Positions 42,470 to 51,135 of a stretch of DNA of 64,000 bases are shown one piece after another. The notes beneath the pieces are model-generated. The model ran no database searches. It was not told the origin of the DNA and was given only the letters and a program-made list of their open reading frames with translations. Source of the stretch: Syntrophales bacterium (GTDB taxonomy: Bacteria > Desulfobacterota > Syntrophia > Syntrophales > UBA2210); contig JALNXD010000008.1 of the NCBI GenBank assembly GCA_023230565.1, positions 37,749 through 101,748 of the forward strand, read 5' to 3'. The translations under genes and the position numbers were made by a program. The first letter of the stretch is position 1. The number at the start of each line of letters is the position of its first letter.

Positions 42470-42500
42470 AATGTGACCGAACCATTTTGAGAATCGGTAC
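42470..42500. promoter_or_regulatory. Operator-like inverted repeat between uxaA and ddh
   Basis: AATGTGACCGA (42470-42480) and AATCGGT (42492-42498), the same two blocks found upstream of livK but separated by 11 instead of 6 bases. ATGT-ACCGA/TCGGT-ACAT also forms a stem with one bulge. No T-run follows directly. Confidence 0.45.
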
Positions 42501-42536
42501 ATATTTAACTATTCTCTTATTATTTCTTATTTTTTC

Positions 42537-42569
42537 TTCTTGACAGGTTCTTATCGCCGCCGATAGACT
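42537..42569 (+). promoter_or_regulatory. Putative ddh promoter
   Basis: TTGACA at 42540-42545 with TAGACT 18 bp downstream, 34 bp before the ddh start. The block TTCTTGACAGGTTCTTA is identical to 21934-21950. Confidence 0.4.
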
Positions 42570-42602
42570 GGCATGCTAAAATTATTGCAAGGAAGGACGG
42601 AA

Positions 42603-43586
42603 ATGATCGAACAAATCAGAATTGGGATCATCGGGTATGGAAATATAGGGAAAGCAGTTGAAAAGGCAATCGAGCAGAATCCCGATATGGAGCTTTCCGG
42701 AATATTTACTCGACGCGACCCTTCGACCATTGTTTCGCAGGGAATGGGGCAACTGTTTTCAATAGCCGATGTGGAAAAACATGTCGGTGATATAGACGTG
42801 GCAATTCTCTGTGGAGGATCGGCGACGGATCTCCCAGAACAGGGTCCGCAATTCGTTCGGCTTTTTAATACGGTCGACAGTTATGATACACATGCGCGGA
42901 TTCCGGAATATTTCGCTGCTGTCGATGCGGAGGCAAAGAAATCGGCGAAAACGGCGGTCATTTCGACAGGCTGGGATCCGGGGCTTTTTTCGTTAATGCG
43001 GGTAATTGAAGAAGCCGTCCTTCCTGACGGGAAAGCCTATACCTTCTGGGGCCCCGGTGTAAGCCAAGGACATTCCGATGCCATTCGAAGGATAGAAGGG
43101 GTTGAAGACGGACGCCAGTACACCATTCCCATAGAAAGCGCCGTGGAAAGGGTACGGTCCGGAGAGGGGCCGGTACTGTCGACACGGGAAAAGCACCTGA
43201 GAGACTGCTATGTGGTAGCTCGAAAAGGGGCCGATCTGAACAAAATTGAAGAAACCATTACGTCGATGCCATATTATTTTAATGAGTACGATACGAGGGT
43301 GACTTTCATCAGTAAAGAGGAAATGGAGACTAATCATTCCGCAATGCCCCATGGCGGTTTTGTTATGCGCACCGGAAAGACGGCAGACGGCGTGACGCAG
43401 GGAATCGAGTTTGCTCTGAAGCTGGGCAGCAATCCAGGATTTACGGCCAGCGTTCTCATTGCCTATGCCCGGGCTGCATTCCGTCTGAACCGGGAAGGTC
43501 ACATTGGGGCGAAGACAGTATTTGATATCGCTCCGGGATATCTGAGCCTGCGGTCTGCTGAAGAATTGAGGGCCGGCCAGCTATAA
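42603..43586 (+). CDS. ddh: meso-Diaminopimelate D-dehydrogenase
   Basis: NADPH-dependent enzyme that forms meso-diaminopimelate directly from tetrahydrodipicolinate and ammonia, for lysine and peptidoglycan. 327 residues from ATG 42603, with AAGGACGGA upstream. Rossmann motif IGIIGYGNIGKAVE; family stretches STGWDPGLFSLMRV, FWGPGVSQGHSDAIRRIEGV and NPGFTASVLIAYARAAFRL are typical of Ddh. It is not related in function to the upstream lut/lar block and has its own likely promoter. Confidence 0.95.
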   Translation: MIEQIRIGIIGYGNIGKAVEKAIEQNPDMELSGIFTRRDPSTIVSQGMGQLFSIADVEKHVGDIDVAILCGGSATDLPEQGPQFVRLFNTVDSYDTHARIPEYFAAVDAEAKKSAKTAVISTGWDPGLFSLMRVIEEAVLPDGKAYTFWGPGVSQGHSDAIRRIEGVEDGRQYTIPIESAVERVRSGEGPVLSTREKHLRDCYVVARKGADLNKIEETITSMPYYFNEYDTRVTFISKEEMETNHSAMPHGGFVMRTGKTADGVTQGIEFALKLGSNPGFTASVLIAYARAAFRLNREGHIGAKTVFDIAPGYLSLRSAEELRAGQL

Positions 43587-43725
43587 TATTCTGAAAACTG
43601 ATATGCCACCTCCTGAAGCTGAATCCAGACACTCGTTCTTTGGGATTTCCTTCGTCCGCCCCCGTCCTGTAATGGGGGAATACCCGATGCCGGTGACCGG
43701 GATCGGTGAGAAACAGGTGGTATCT

Positions 43726-44436
43726 ATGGTTACCCATGAAAAGGAAAAAAAGGCGGGAGGAATTAAATACTGGCCTGCATCGGAACGGCCCCGTGAAGTC
43801 CTTCTTGAAAAAGGGCCGGAATTTGTGTCCGATGCCGGACTTCTGGCCATCATTCTTCGAACCGGCATCAAGGGAAAGGATGCGGTATCGCTGGGGAGGG
43901 AACTCCTCGATCAATTCGGCGGGCTTCGAGGGATTCTCGGTGCCAAACAAAACGATCTGAGGAGGATCAGAGGTCTCGGCGCAGCCAAAGCGGCTCAACT
44001 TTTGGCTGCCATTGAAATTTCCCGCAGACAGTTGAAAGAAAATATCTTCGACAGAAGAGTTATCAGGGGTCCGGAGGATGTGGCCGATTATCTTTCCCTT
44101 TCCATGGCCGATAAAAAGGAAGAGGTCTTTCGCGTCCTCTACCTTAACAGCGCCCATATGGTTCTTACTATCGAAGATGTCTGCAAGGGGACTATAGATC
44201 AATCGGCAGTGTATCCACGGGAGGTGATCAAGGGGGCCTTTGATGCCGGAGCCGCGGCACTCATTTTCGTGCACAATCATCCCTCGGGGAATCTCGAACC
44301 CAGCGAACAGGACCTGCTGCTCACCCGTAAACTCATCGATGCCTGCCGCGCCGTGGACCTGAAGCCGCTCGATCATCTCATTGTGGGCCCCGCCGGCTAT
44401 ACATCATTCAAAGAACGGGGGCTCGTATTATTTTAA
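43726..44436 (+). CDS. radC: RadC family protein (JAB/MPN domain)
   Basis: 236 residues from ATG 43726 (AGGTGG five bases upstream); an in-frame opening reaches back to 43603, but the added 41 residues do not look like RadC. N-terminal UPF0758 part ERPREVLLEKGPEFVSDAGLLAIILRTGIKGKDA, helix-hairpin-helix RRIRGLGAAKAAQLLAAIE, and the JAMM-type motif HNHPSG-x6-SEQD (about 183-196). The cellular role of RadC is unsettled; it is not a proven DNA repair enzyme. Confidence 0.92.
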   Translation: MVTHEKEKKAGGIKYWPASERPREVLLEKGPEFVSDAGLLAIILRTGIKGKDAVSLGRELLDQFGGLRGILGAKQNDLRRIRGLGAAKAAQLLAAIEISRRQLKENIFDRRVIRGPEDVADYLSLSMADKKEEVFRVLYLNSAHMVLTIEDVCKGTIDQSAVYPREVIKGAFDAGAAALIFVHNHPSGNLEPSEQDLLLTRKLIDACRAVDLKPLDHLIVGPAGYTSFKERGLVLF

Positions 44437-44454
44437 GGGGGGTATTATTTTAGT

Positions 44455-45948
44455 GTGAGAATGAAAGGTCCTTTTGCCAGCCTGACGGCTTTCATCACCG
44501 GGCTTCTGATCGTGCAGATCATAGCGACTGTTCAGGTCTATGCATCAAACAATGCGCTGTACGCCTCCCTCGATCTTCTGAGAGGGGAAGGATACCTTCT
44601 GGTTCCGAATGAGCTGGTAATGGAAAAACTGAAAAGACTGGGTCCGGCCTTTTTCGGGGGACTTTTTTTTACACTGACACTTGGCGCTGGACTCTCCTTT
44701 GCCGGTCTTTCTTTCGCCTGGATCTGGGACCGCCTCTTCCGCCGAAAAAAAGTGATATTGTGGTTGTCTATACTTTTCTGGTGCACAGGCATTGCCGCTG
44801 TTAATAAAGATGGTGTTTCGTTTTTCGGGACTCTTTATTTTGCAGTAACGCCACCGGCTGTTTTCTGCCTGGCCCTGTCGGGAATGGATAAGAGGAAGGA
44901 GAAAGGCTTCCCCTGGAAGGAAATGGTCCCCCTGCTGCCGGTATTCATTCTGGCGGCATTGTGGCTTCCCCGGATGGAGGGGAAAATATTTACGGAAATA
45001 AGAGACAACCTTCTTTTATCCAGTCCGTGGGGTATTGAATGTGCCGAAGGGTATTACAGGTATACTCTTTATCCCGCCTACGTCTGCAAACCTCTGGATC
45101 AGCGTCAGCTGAAGACCTGCCGGATAGAAGGTTTTAAAAACAGGAATATTTTATTATCTCTTGAAAAAAAGCTAATCTATCACGACTACCTGCCGGTCAG
45201 TAAATCGGTACGGCCGGTGGATCTCGCAGTGAGCCCTGAAGGAGAGAACTGCCTTCTGTTCGATCATCAGGGGAAAACGATTTTCCGATTTCCCCTCGAT
45301 GCGTTCATGGCTGATTCGGGAAAGATTTTAAAAACAGTTTCAGATCGGCTCGATCGCAACAAATTCTTTAGAGCGGCCATATATTTTTCCCTCTGCCTTG
45401 CAAGTCCCCTGATGCTGTATTTTTTTCTCTTTGCTTGTGTGCGGGGTTTTTTAAGGTTGCATTCCGGAGTCCACTTCGCGACAATTACAGCTTCCGTGAT
45501 ATGCCTCGTAATCGGGCTTCTTCTGCTGAATCTTTCGACCAACAGAAGCCTTTCGGGAAATACTATAGGATCTCTTGCATCGTCTGCGGTCGAAGAACGG
45601 ATCCGGGCATTGCGGCATATCGAAATGAAGGAGGAGCCTGTCGAGAGATATGAAGGTTACCGCTTACTGGCCAAGAGCCCGCATTCAGCCGAACGCTACT
45701 GGCTGGTTCGTACACTCGCATTGAGCCGGTCGCCTGAAACATATGGTGTTCTCTTGTCTTTGCTCGATGATCCGAGTCCTGTTGTCCAATACAGCGCCTA
45801 TGATGCTCTGAAAAGGCGGGCAGGAACAGGTACCGCCGGTGAGATAGAGAAACGTATCCCTCATGTGATGCACTGGTATAGCCAGCTTTACGCCTATAAG
45901 GCGCTGCGGGAATTAGGATGGGTCCAGCAATTGCCGCCAGAACACTGA
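44455..45948 (+). CDS. Membrane protein with C-terminal HEAT-like repeats
   Basis: Not recognised as a named family. 497 residues: about five hydrophobic segments in the first 180 residues (LTAFITGLLIVQIIATVQVYA; FFGGLFFTLTLGAGLSFAGLSF), an extracytoplasmic domain (about 185-300), two more membrane helices (about 300-355), then a C-terminal part with ARM/HEAT-like units (YWLVRTLALSRSPETYGVLLSLLDDPSPVVQYSAYDALKRR). GTG 44455 follows AAGGGGGG by 12 bases; ATG 44461 is possible. It overlaps the CPBP protease gene by 31 bp, so the two are probably made together. Confidence 0.75.
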   Translation: MRMKGPFASLTAFITGLLIVQIIATVQVYASNNALYASLDLLRGEGYLLVPNELVMEKLKRLGPAFFGGLFFTLTLGAGLSFAGLSFAWIWDRLFRRKKVILWLSILFWCTGIAAVNKDGVSFFGTLYFAVTPPAVFCLALSGMDKRKEKGFPWKEMVPLLPVFILAALWLPRMEGKIFTEIRDNLLLSSPWGIECAEGYYRYTLYPAYVCKPLDQRQLKTCRIEGFKNRNILLSLEKKLIYHDYLPVSKSVRPVDLAVSPEGENCLLFDHQGKTIFRFPLDAFMADSGKILKTVSDRLDRNKFFRAAIYFSLCLASPLMLYFFLFACVRGFLRLHSGVHFATITASVICLVIGLLLLNLSTNRSLSGNTIGSLASSAVEERIRALRHIEMKEEPVERYEGYRLLAKSPHSAERYWLVRTLALSRSPETYGVLLSLLDDPSPVVQYSAYDALKRRAGTGTAGEIEKRIPHVMHWYSQLYAYKALRELGWVQQLPPEH

Positions 45949-46568
45949 TCCTCGCGATTGCAGCCGTTGTCGCCGTGGAAACCTTGGCTATTGCGGCTGC
46001 TTCAAACGCGGACTTTTCTCCGGTACTGATAACGGGCGTGGCCCGGCTTGCCGATATTGCACTTCTTTGTGTGATACTTTTGAGATCTAAGGAAGGGATG
46101 AAAGGGGCGGGACTCGCTTTCGGCGAGGTGTGGGCGGGAGTAAAAAAAGGGCTCCTCTGGTCGCTTTCTTTTGCCGCTGCCGCAGGACTGCTCTTCGGAT
46201 TGATATATGCATCAGGGTTTGATGCCACCTCTTTCCTCAAGATTCAAATGCCGGGCAGCAGGGCGGGGATCATCCAGATTATGGTGGTAGGGGGAATTGC
46301 GGCGCCTGTTGCGGAAGAAATTTTTTTCAGGGGAATTCTCTTCGGCTTTTTCAGGCGCTGGGGCTTTCCTGTCGCCCTTGCCCTCAGCACTTTACTCTTT
46401 GTGGCCGCCCACCCCCTGTCCTTGTCTTTTCCCTTTACCCAGATAGTGGGAGGGATCGTATTCGCTGCCGCCTATGAACGGGAAAAAAATCTTATAATTC
46501 CTGTCACCATTCACAGCCTGGGTAATGTATCGCTCTTTGCCCTTCCATTTTTAAAACACCTGATGTAG
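45918..46568 (+). CDS. CPBP family intramembrane glutamic endopeptidase homologue
   Basis: 216-residue membrane protein of the CPBP/Abi (CAAX-protease-like) family. Three sequence motifs are visible: EEIFFRG (EExxxR), the His in LLFVAAHPLS and HSLGNV (HxxxN). About six transmembrane segments. In bacteria these proteins process or protect against peptides, or act in membrane-protein turnover. It overlaps the HEAT-like membrane protein gene, which may be its partner or substrate; this is inference. Confidence 0.85.
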   Translation: MGPAIAARTLILAIAAVVAVETLAIAAASNADFSPVLITGVARLADIALLCVILLRSKEGMKGAGLAFGEVWAGVKKGLLWSLSFAAAAGLLFGLIYASGFDATSFLKIQMPGSRAGIIQIMVVGGIAAPVAEEIFFRGILFGFFRRWGFPVALALSTLLFVAAHPLSLSFPFTQIVGGIVFAAAYEREKNLIIPVTIHSLGNVSLFALPFLKHLM

Positions 46569-46624
46569 TTGGGCAGGTTTTTCTTAAATAATCTTTTCTG
46601 TGCGGTGAGAAACTAAAAACGTTC

Positions 46625-46652
46625 TTGACTTAAGAAACATGCTTTTTATAGG
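46625..46652 (+). promoter_or_regulatory. Putative promoter of the btuCD transcript
   Basis: TTGACT (46625-46630), 16-bp spacer, TATAGG (46647-46652), about 35 bp upstream of the cobalamin riboswitch core. Confidence 0.45.
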
Positions 46653-46684
46653 ATCATACCATAAGTGAAATCGATCAAAAAAAT

Positions 46685-46850
46685 TGATCATTACCGATGG
46701 ATATGTGGAAGAGGGGTGAAAGGCCCCCGCTGCCCCGCAGCCGTAAAGGGAACGAAAACCCACCAAGTCACTGTTACAGCAGTAATGGGAAGACGGGTAA
46801 GTAGGCAGCCCTGAGCCGGAAAACCGATCCAGCAGGAATTCCCCGAGGGA
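46685..46850 (+). promoter_or_regulatory. Cobalamin (B12) riboswitch 1, upstream of btuC
   Basis: The conserved core is clear: GGTGAAA near 46717, GCTGCCCCGCAGCCGTAA at about 46728-46745 followed by GGGAACGAAAACC, GTCACTG, TGGGAAGACG, AGTAGGC and the B12 box AGCCGGAAAACC at about 46814. It directly precedes GAGGGAGGG and a short reading frame (46858-46890). It should reduce btuCD expression when adenosylcobalamin or another corrinoid is plentiful. Confidence 0.92.
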
Positions 46851-46857
46851 GGGTATC

Positions 46858-46890
46858 ATGAGAATAAATCTATCTACTATTCAGTCATAG
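46858..46890 (+). CDS. Micro-ORF (10 codons) behind cobalamin riboswitch 1
   Basis: ATG-...-TAG encoding MRINLSTIQS, with GAGGGAGGG (46844-46852) at good spacing. It lies directly after the B12 box and about 97 bp before btuC. A 9-bp inverted repeat (CAAAGATTT at 46901-46909, AAATCTTTG at 46948-46956) follows. A similar micro-ORF is found behind riboswitch 2. Probably a leader whose translation is part of the switch; not shown. Confidence 0.45.
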   Translation: MRINLSTIQS

Positions 46891-46986
46891 ACAATTCCGG
46901 CAAAGATTTTTTAGGTTCAGTAAAACAGGTTGCATCCGTACGTCTGTAAATCTTTGTAATCATTGTTTTAGTAAGGCGGAAAGATA

Positions 46987-48012
46987 ATGGAAAGAACGCC
47001 TATTACCCTGAACACAGTTATCAGGGTATCATTTTTTTTCACACTCATTTTTGCGGGTATCGCATTTTTCTCCCTCTTACTGGGTCCTGCTTCCCTGGAG
47101 CCGGTCAAAACAGCGAAGGCTCTGCTTTTCGGGTGGTATGAGGGGTATGAAAAATTGGCCCCTGAAGAAAGAACCATTCTTTTTTCTATACGGTTATCGA
47201 GAATCATATTTGCGGGACTGGTGGGAGCATCGCTTTCAACTGCAGGTGTCGTTTTTCAGGCTCTGCTCAGAAACCCTCTTGCCGAACCGTATATTCTGGG
47301 AGTCTCCGGCGGGGCGGCGGTCGGCGCGATTCTAAGCATTATTCTAGGGCTGAGTGTAATAAGTCTTGCAACACCCCTACTTGCAATTTCTGGGGCGGCT
47401 CTGACTGTATTTCTGGTTTTCGCCATCGGAAAATCGAAGGGCCGGACAGATTCAACCACACTTCTTTTGGCAGGGGTCATCGTGAATGCTTTTTTCTCAG
47501 CGGTGATAATGTTTTTGCTTTCCCTCAGTAAGAGTTCCGATCTGCACAGTATCGCATTCTGGCTTATGGGGGATCTTGGAGCAGCGAACAAGATGAAAAT
47601 CGCCCTTATTTCGAGTTTTTCTTTTTTCGGAACGGGTCTTGTATATACATATGCAAGATCACTTAATCTGATAGTTTCCGGAGAGGAAACGGCGCTTCAA
47701 CTTGGTATCGATGTGGAACGGACGAAAACAATTCTCATCATTGCCGCCTCGGCAATAACCGGTTTTGCTGTCGCATTCAGCGGAATTATTGGATTTGTAG
47801 GGCTCATAATACCGCATGTCATGAGAATGCTCTTTGGACCCGATCACCGACTTTTGATACCTGCCGCCTTTTTTTGCGGAGCATCCTTTCTTGTAGCGGC
47901 TGATACTGTTGCAAGGACAGTGCTTCCATCTGTCGAGCTGCCGGTTGGGGTGATTACGGCTCTTTGCGGTGCACCATATTTTATTTTCCTTTTAAAACGG
48001 AGGTCGCTTTGA
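46987..48012 (+). CDS. btuC: Cobalamin ABC transporter permease (BtuC/FecCD family)
   Basis: 341-residue permease with about ten membrane segments. Family motifs: RIIFAGLVGASLSTAGVVFQALLRNPLAEPYILGVSGGAA, FWLMGDLG, GIIGFVGLIIPHVMRMLFGPDHRLLIP. AAGGCGG lies ahead of ATG 46987. The upstream B12 riboswitch and the neighbouring btuB/cob genes identify the substrate as a corrinoid rather than an iron siderophore. Confidence 0.93.
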   Translation: MERTPITLNTVIRVSFFFTLIFAGIAFFSLLLGPASLEPVKTAKALLFGWYEGYEKLAPEERTILFSIRLSRIIFAGLVGASLSTAGVVFQALLRNPLAEPYILGVSGGAAVGAILSIILGLSVISLATPLLAISGAALTVFLVFAIGKSKGRTDSTTLLLAGVIVNAFFSAVIMFLLSLSKSSDLHSIAFWLMGDLGAANKMKIALISSFSFFGTGLVYTYARSLNLIVSGEETALQLGIDVERTKTILIIAASAITGFAVAFSGIIGFVGLIIPHVMRMLFGPDHRLLIPAAFFCGASFLVAADTVARTVLPSVELPVGVITALCGAPYFIFLLKRRSL

Positions 48013-48015
48013 CGT

Positions 48016-48807
48016 ATGCCGGTGATTGAAGCGAGAGATGTACATTTTAAATACGCTGAAACGCCTGTGCTGAAAAAGTTTTCTTTTGTAAGCAAAGATA
48101 ACGAAATACTGGGAATTATCGGTCCGAACGGATCAGGTAAAACAACTCTTCTAAAAATTATCGATGGCATCTGTAAACCGCAACGAGGCAGTGTATTGCT
48201 GAACCAAAATGATTTGAACAAAATGACAAGAACCGAAATAGCCAGAAAAATTGCCTTTGTTCCTCAAGATGCGGCTATGGTTTTTTCTTTTACCGTCGAG
48301 GAAGTGGTCATGATGGGTCGGTCGCCCCATATTTCACGATTTCGGTTCGAGAGCAAAAAAGATGCAGACATCACTCGAAAAGCCATGAAACAAACAAAAA
48401 TAGAGCAATTCGCCGGCAGGAGCATTAATGAACTAAGCGGCGGAGAGAGGCAGCGGGTCTTTATTGCCCGTGCCCTCGCACAGGAGCCCCGGATCATGCT
48501 TCTCGACGAATCGGCGGCCTTTCTCGATATAAATCACCAGATATCCTTTTTCGAGCTGCTGCGGATGTTGAACAGAGAGGAGGGTGTCACGGTGATGGTC
48601 GTTACCCATGATATCAATATGGCATCGCTCTATTGCGACCGGGTGATGCTCCTGAAGGACGGGATGATGTATGGTATCGGAACGCCGCATCAGGTAATTA
48701 CAAAAAAAAATATAGAGGAGGTCTATGGTACGGAGGTCCTGATCGATTCTCATCCGATCGAGGGCCTTCCGAGGATGACTTTGCTGTCAAGGCGTCTTTC
48801 GGATTAA
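48016..48807 (+). CDS. btuD: Cobalamin ABC transporter ATPase (BtuD/FecE family)
   Basis: 263-residue ATPase partner of BtuC. Walker A GPNGSGKTT, signature LSGGERQRVFIARALAQEP, Walker B IMLLDESAAFLD (Ser in place of the usual Pro after Glu), and the His switch VVTHDINMAS. It begins three bases after btuC. Its stop lies immediately before the second riboswitch. Confidence 0.93.
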   Translation: MPVIEARDVHFKYAETPVLKKFSFVSKDNEILGIIGPNGSGKTTLLKIIDGICKPQRGSVLLNQNDLNKMTRTEIARKIAFVPQDAAMVFSFTVEEVVMMGRSPHISRFRFESKKDADITRKAMKQTKIEQFAGRSINELSGGERQRVFIARALAQEPRIMLLDESAAFLDINHQISFFELLRMLNREEGVTVMVVTHDINMASLYCDRVMLLKDGMMYGIGTPHQVITKKNIEEVYGTEVLIDSHPIEGLPRMTLLSRRLSD

Positions 48808-48965
48808 GGAAGCCGGTCGAAACCCGGCGCTGCCCCGCAACTGTTGGCGGAACGAACCCTGCAGGAGACCACTTTCCCGGCATGCACGAGATTGGGAAGG
48901 CGTGGGAAGTAGGTCGCAGGTAAGCCGCAAGCCAGGATACTTGTCCGGAAGACGGAAAACGACAT
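48808..48965 (+). promoter_or_regulatory. Cobalamin (B12) riboswitch 2, upstream of btuB
   Basis: Starts directly at the btuD stop: GGAAGCCGGT, GAAACCCGGC, GCTGCCCCGCAACTG (48829-48843), CACTTTCCCGGCATG, TTGGGAAGGCG, AGTAGGTCGCAGG and B12 box region AAGCCAGGATACTTGTCCGG. It is followed by GGGGAAAGGAGG and a second micro-ORF. It should control btuB and the cob genes behind it separately from btuCD. Confidence 0.92.
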
Positions 48966-48992
48966 TTCCGACCGAGGGGAAAGGAGGTTGTC

Positions 48993-49028
48993 ATGAAAAG
49001 AAAAGATCGTGCAGTTCCTCCTTCTTAA
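48993..49028 (+). CDS. Micro-ORF (11 codons) behind cobalamin riboswitch 2
   Basis: ATG-...-TAA encoding MKRKDRAVPPS, preceded by AAAGGAGG at 48980-48987, the strongest ribosome binding site in this leader. The last sense codons (CCTCCTTCT) can pair with the AAGGAGG of the same ORF (7 bp), which would hide its own start. It ends 73 bp before btuB, which has its own AAGGAGG at 49082-49088. Likely a regulatory leader peptide; not shown. Confidence 0.5.
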   Translation: MKRKDRAVPPS

Positions 49029-49101
49029 AGATGCCGCGCTGCAAAAAAGAAGTTCAGATGATATCTCAAAGGTTTATACATAAGGAGGAAGAGAAAAAAA
49101 G

Positions 49102-50979
49102 ATGAACCGGTTACAAAATTTTGTTTTATTCCCCACAATCATGGTGCTTGCCTTTTCAATACCCGTATACGGGATGGAGGCGAAACTGATGAAAGAAGTG
49201 GTGGTAACAGCCACGCGAATCGAAACCCCCGCCGAAGAAGTGGGAAGCTCATTGACCGTTATAACGGCTGATGATATCGCCGCCAAAGGATACAGGACCG
49301 TAGATGAGGTTTTGAGAGGAACGGCAGGCCTTGATGTGGCCGTCGCCGGAGGGCCGGGTCAGCAAAGCTCGGCTTTTTTAAGAGGAGCCGAATCCTATCA
49401 AACCCTCGTGCGTATCGACGGAATCGAGGTGAACGATCCCTCTGGCATAAACAGAGGGTTCAATTTTGCCAATTTGACGGTTGACAATATCGAGCGGATC
49501 GAAATACTCCGTGGTCCCCAGAGCCCGCTCTACGGCGCTGATGCCATGGGCGGGGTCATCAGCATCATTACCAGAAAAGGGACCGGCGCCCCCCGGTTTT
49601 TTGCAGAGGGCGAAGGCGGTTCTCACGGAACCTGGAGGGAATCGGCAGGGGCGAGCATGAGGGGAGAACGGCTGAATGTTTCTTTCGAGGCTTCCCACAT
49701 AAGCGCCAAAGGGTTTTCTGCGGCCGATGCCGGCCTTCCGGGAAACATCGAGAAGGACAAATGGGAAAATACCAGCGCCGGCGCCCGTGTCGGTGTGGTA
49801 GTCTCCGAGCGCGTCGATTTCGATTTCACCGGCCGCCTGCAGGAGGGCCGTACCCATCTGGATCAGGGGGGCGGGCCCTTTCAGGATGCCTTCGACTATT
49901 CCGTAGACGAGCGCAAGCTTCTCGGCAGGGCCCAGGCCCGGATTCTCGCCTTTGACGGTCTCTGGGAGCAGACGCTGGCCTACGGCCTGGTCGATCATGC
50001 GAGGGACTACAAAGACGATCCCTGGGCGGGGGACTACCGCTTCGACGGAAGGAAAGAGGAATTATCCTGGCTTCACAACCTCTACCTTCAGAAAAACAAT
50101 ACGGCCACCCTGGGATTCGAATACGAGCGGGAAGAGCTGACCGACCTGGGCGCCCTCAATGCGGCCGCCGATACGAGAAGCGTTTTTCTGCAGGATCAGC
50201 TGAAACTGGGGGGGATTTCCTTTACGACTGTCGGGCTTCGCTACGACGATCACGAGAATTTCGGCGGCAAGACGACCTACCGGCTTACCCAGGCCTTTCT
50301 GATCAAAGAATGGGATGTAAAACTGAAAGGTTCTCTCGGGACCGGTTTCAGAGCGCCCAGCTTGAACGAACTCTTTTATATCAATCCCTGGGGTGGTCCC
50401 GGCGGAAATCCCGATCTCGCTCCCGAAGAAAGCAGAGGATGGGATTTGGGGATCGAACGAACTTTTCTGGGAGAAGCGTTAACAGTGGGGATCACCTATT
50501 TTCAAAACGATTTCGAAAATCTGATCGTCTGGAAAAATGGATATGAAAATGCGGAAACCGCGCAAAGCGACGGAATCGAATCTTTTATCGATATCATTGC
50601 ACGCGAGGACCTTTCCTTCAGATTTACCTATACATATACAAATACACGCGACAGCAATAGAAAACAATTACTGCGCCGTCCCCTGCATAAGGCGTACTTC
50701 AATGCGCGCTATCGCTTTTTCGAAAGAGGTACGGCCAATCTCGATATACTTTATACGGGAGAACGGGATGACAGCTACTGGAATGCCATGACGTTTACCA
50801 CTGATGATGTAGTTCTCGAAGAATACCTGGTGGTGAACCTTTCCGGGTTATATGAAATTTCCGATAATCTTCGCCTGTTCGCCCGTGTTGAAAATCTTTT
50901 CGATGAAGATTACTATGAGGCTTATGGCTACGCCGTTCCCGGATTATCGGTCTACGGCGGATTGCGGGTGTCATTTTAG
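49102..50979 (+). CDS. btuB: TonB-dependent outer-membrane cobalamin receptor BtuB
   Basis: 625-residue TonB-dependent receptor. Signal peptide about 1-24; TonB box KEVVVTATRIE; plug domain with TVDEVLRGTAGLDVAVAGGPGQ, LRGAESYQTLVRIDGIEVND and IERIEILRGPQSPLYGADAMGGVISIITRKG. A long beta-barrel follows, ending in aromatic LRVSF. The riboswitch and flanking genes support corrinoid uptake. The spacing from AAGGAGG to ATG 49102 is long (13 nt). Confidence 0.93.
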   Translation: MNRLQNFVLFPTIMVLAFSIPVYGMEAKLMKEVVVTATRIETPAEEVGSSLTVITADDIAAKGYRTVDEVLRGTAGLDVAVAGGPGQQSSAFLRGAESYQTLVRIDGIEVNDPSGINRGFNFANLTVDNIERIEILRGPQSPLYGADAMGGVISIITRKGTGAPRFFAEGEGGSHGTWRESAGASMRGERLNVSFEASHISAKGFSAADAGLPGNIEKDKWENTSAGARVGVVVSERVDFDFTGRLQEGRTHLDQGGGPFQDAFDYSVDERKLLGRAQARILAFDGLWEQTLAYGLVDHARDYKDDPWAGDYRFDGRKEELSWLHNLYLQKNNTATLGFEYEREELTDLGALNAAADTRSVFLQDQLKLGGISFTTVGLRYDDHENFGGKTTYRLTQAFLIKEWDVKLKGSLGTGFRAPSLNELFYINPWGGPGGNPDLAPEESRGWDLGIERTFLGEALTVGITYFQNDFENLIVWKNGYENAETAQSDGIESFIDIIAREDLSFRFTYTYTNTRDSNRKQLLRRPLHKAYFNARYRFFERGTANLDILYTGERDDSYWNAMTFTTDDVVLEEYLVVNLSGLYEISDNLRLFARVENLFDEDYYEAYGYAVPGLSVYGGLRVSF

Positions 50980-51135
50980 ATCAGGATTTGAATATGAAGC
51001 CACGGAAATTCAAGAGCCTTTCTTTTTCTTGAGAATGGCGTTACTGAAAATAGCGAAGAGGCAGAGGAAAAGAGGGTCGGTTTTATTTGTTATCGTTCGG
51101 GGTGTTCAAAGGCGATTCAGATTCAGGAGGTACAA

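Noticed and set aside
43456..44376. 306-codon minus-strand frame opposite radC
   Set aside because: Shadow of radC in GC-rich DNA; no start site or family features.
46584..46859. Minus-strand frame over cobalamin riboswitch 1
   Set aside because: The sequence is explained by the conserved riboswitch core on the plus strand.
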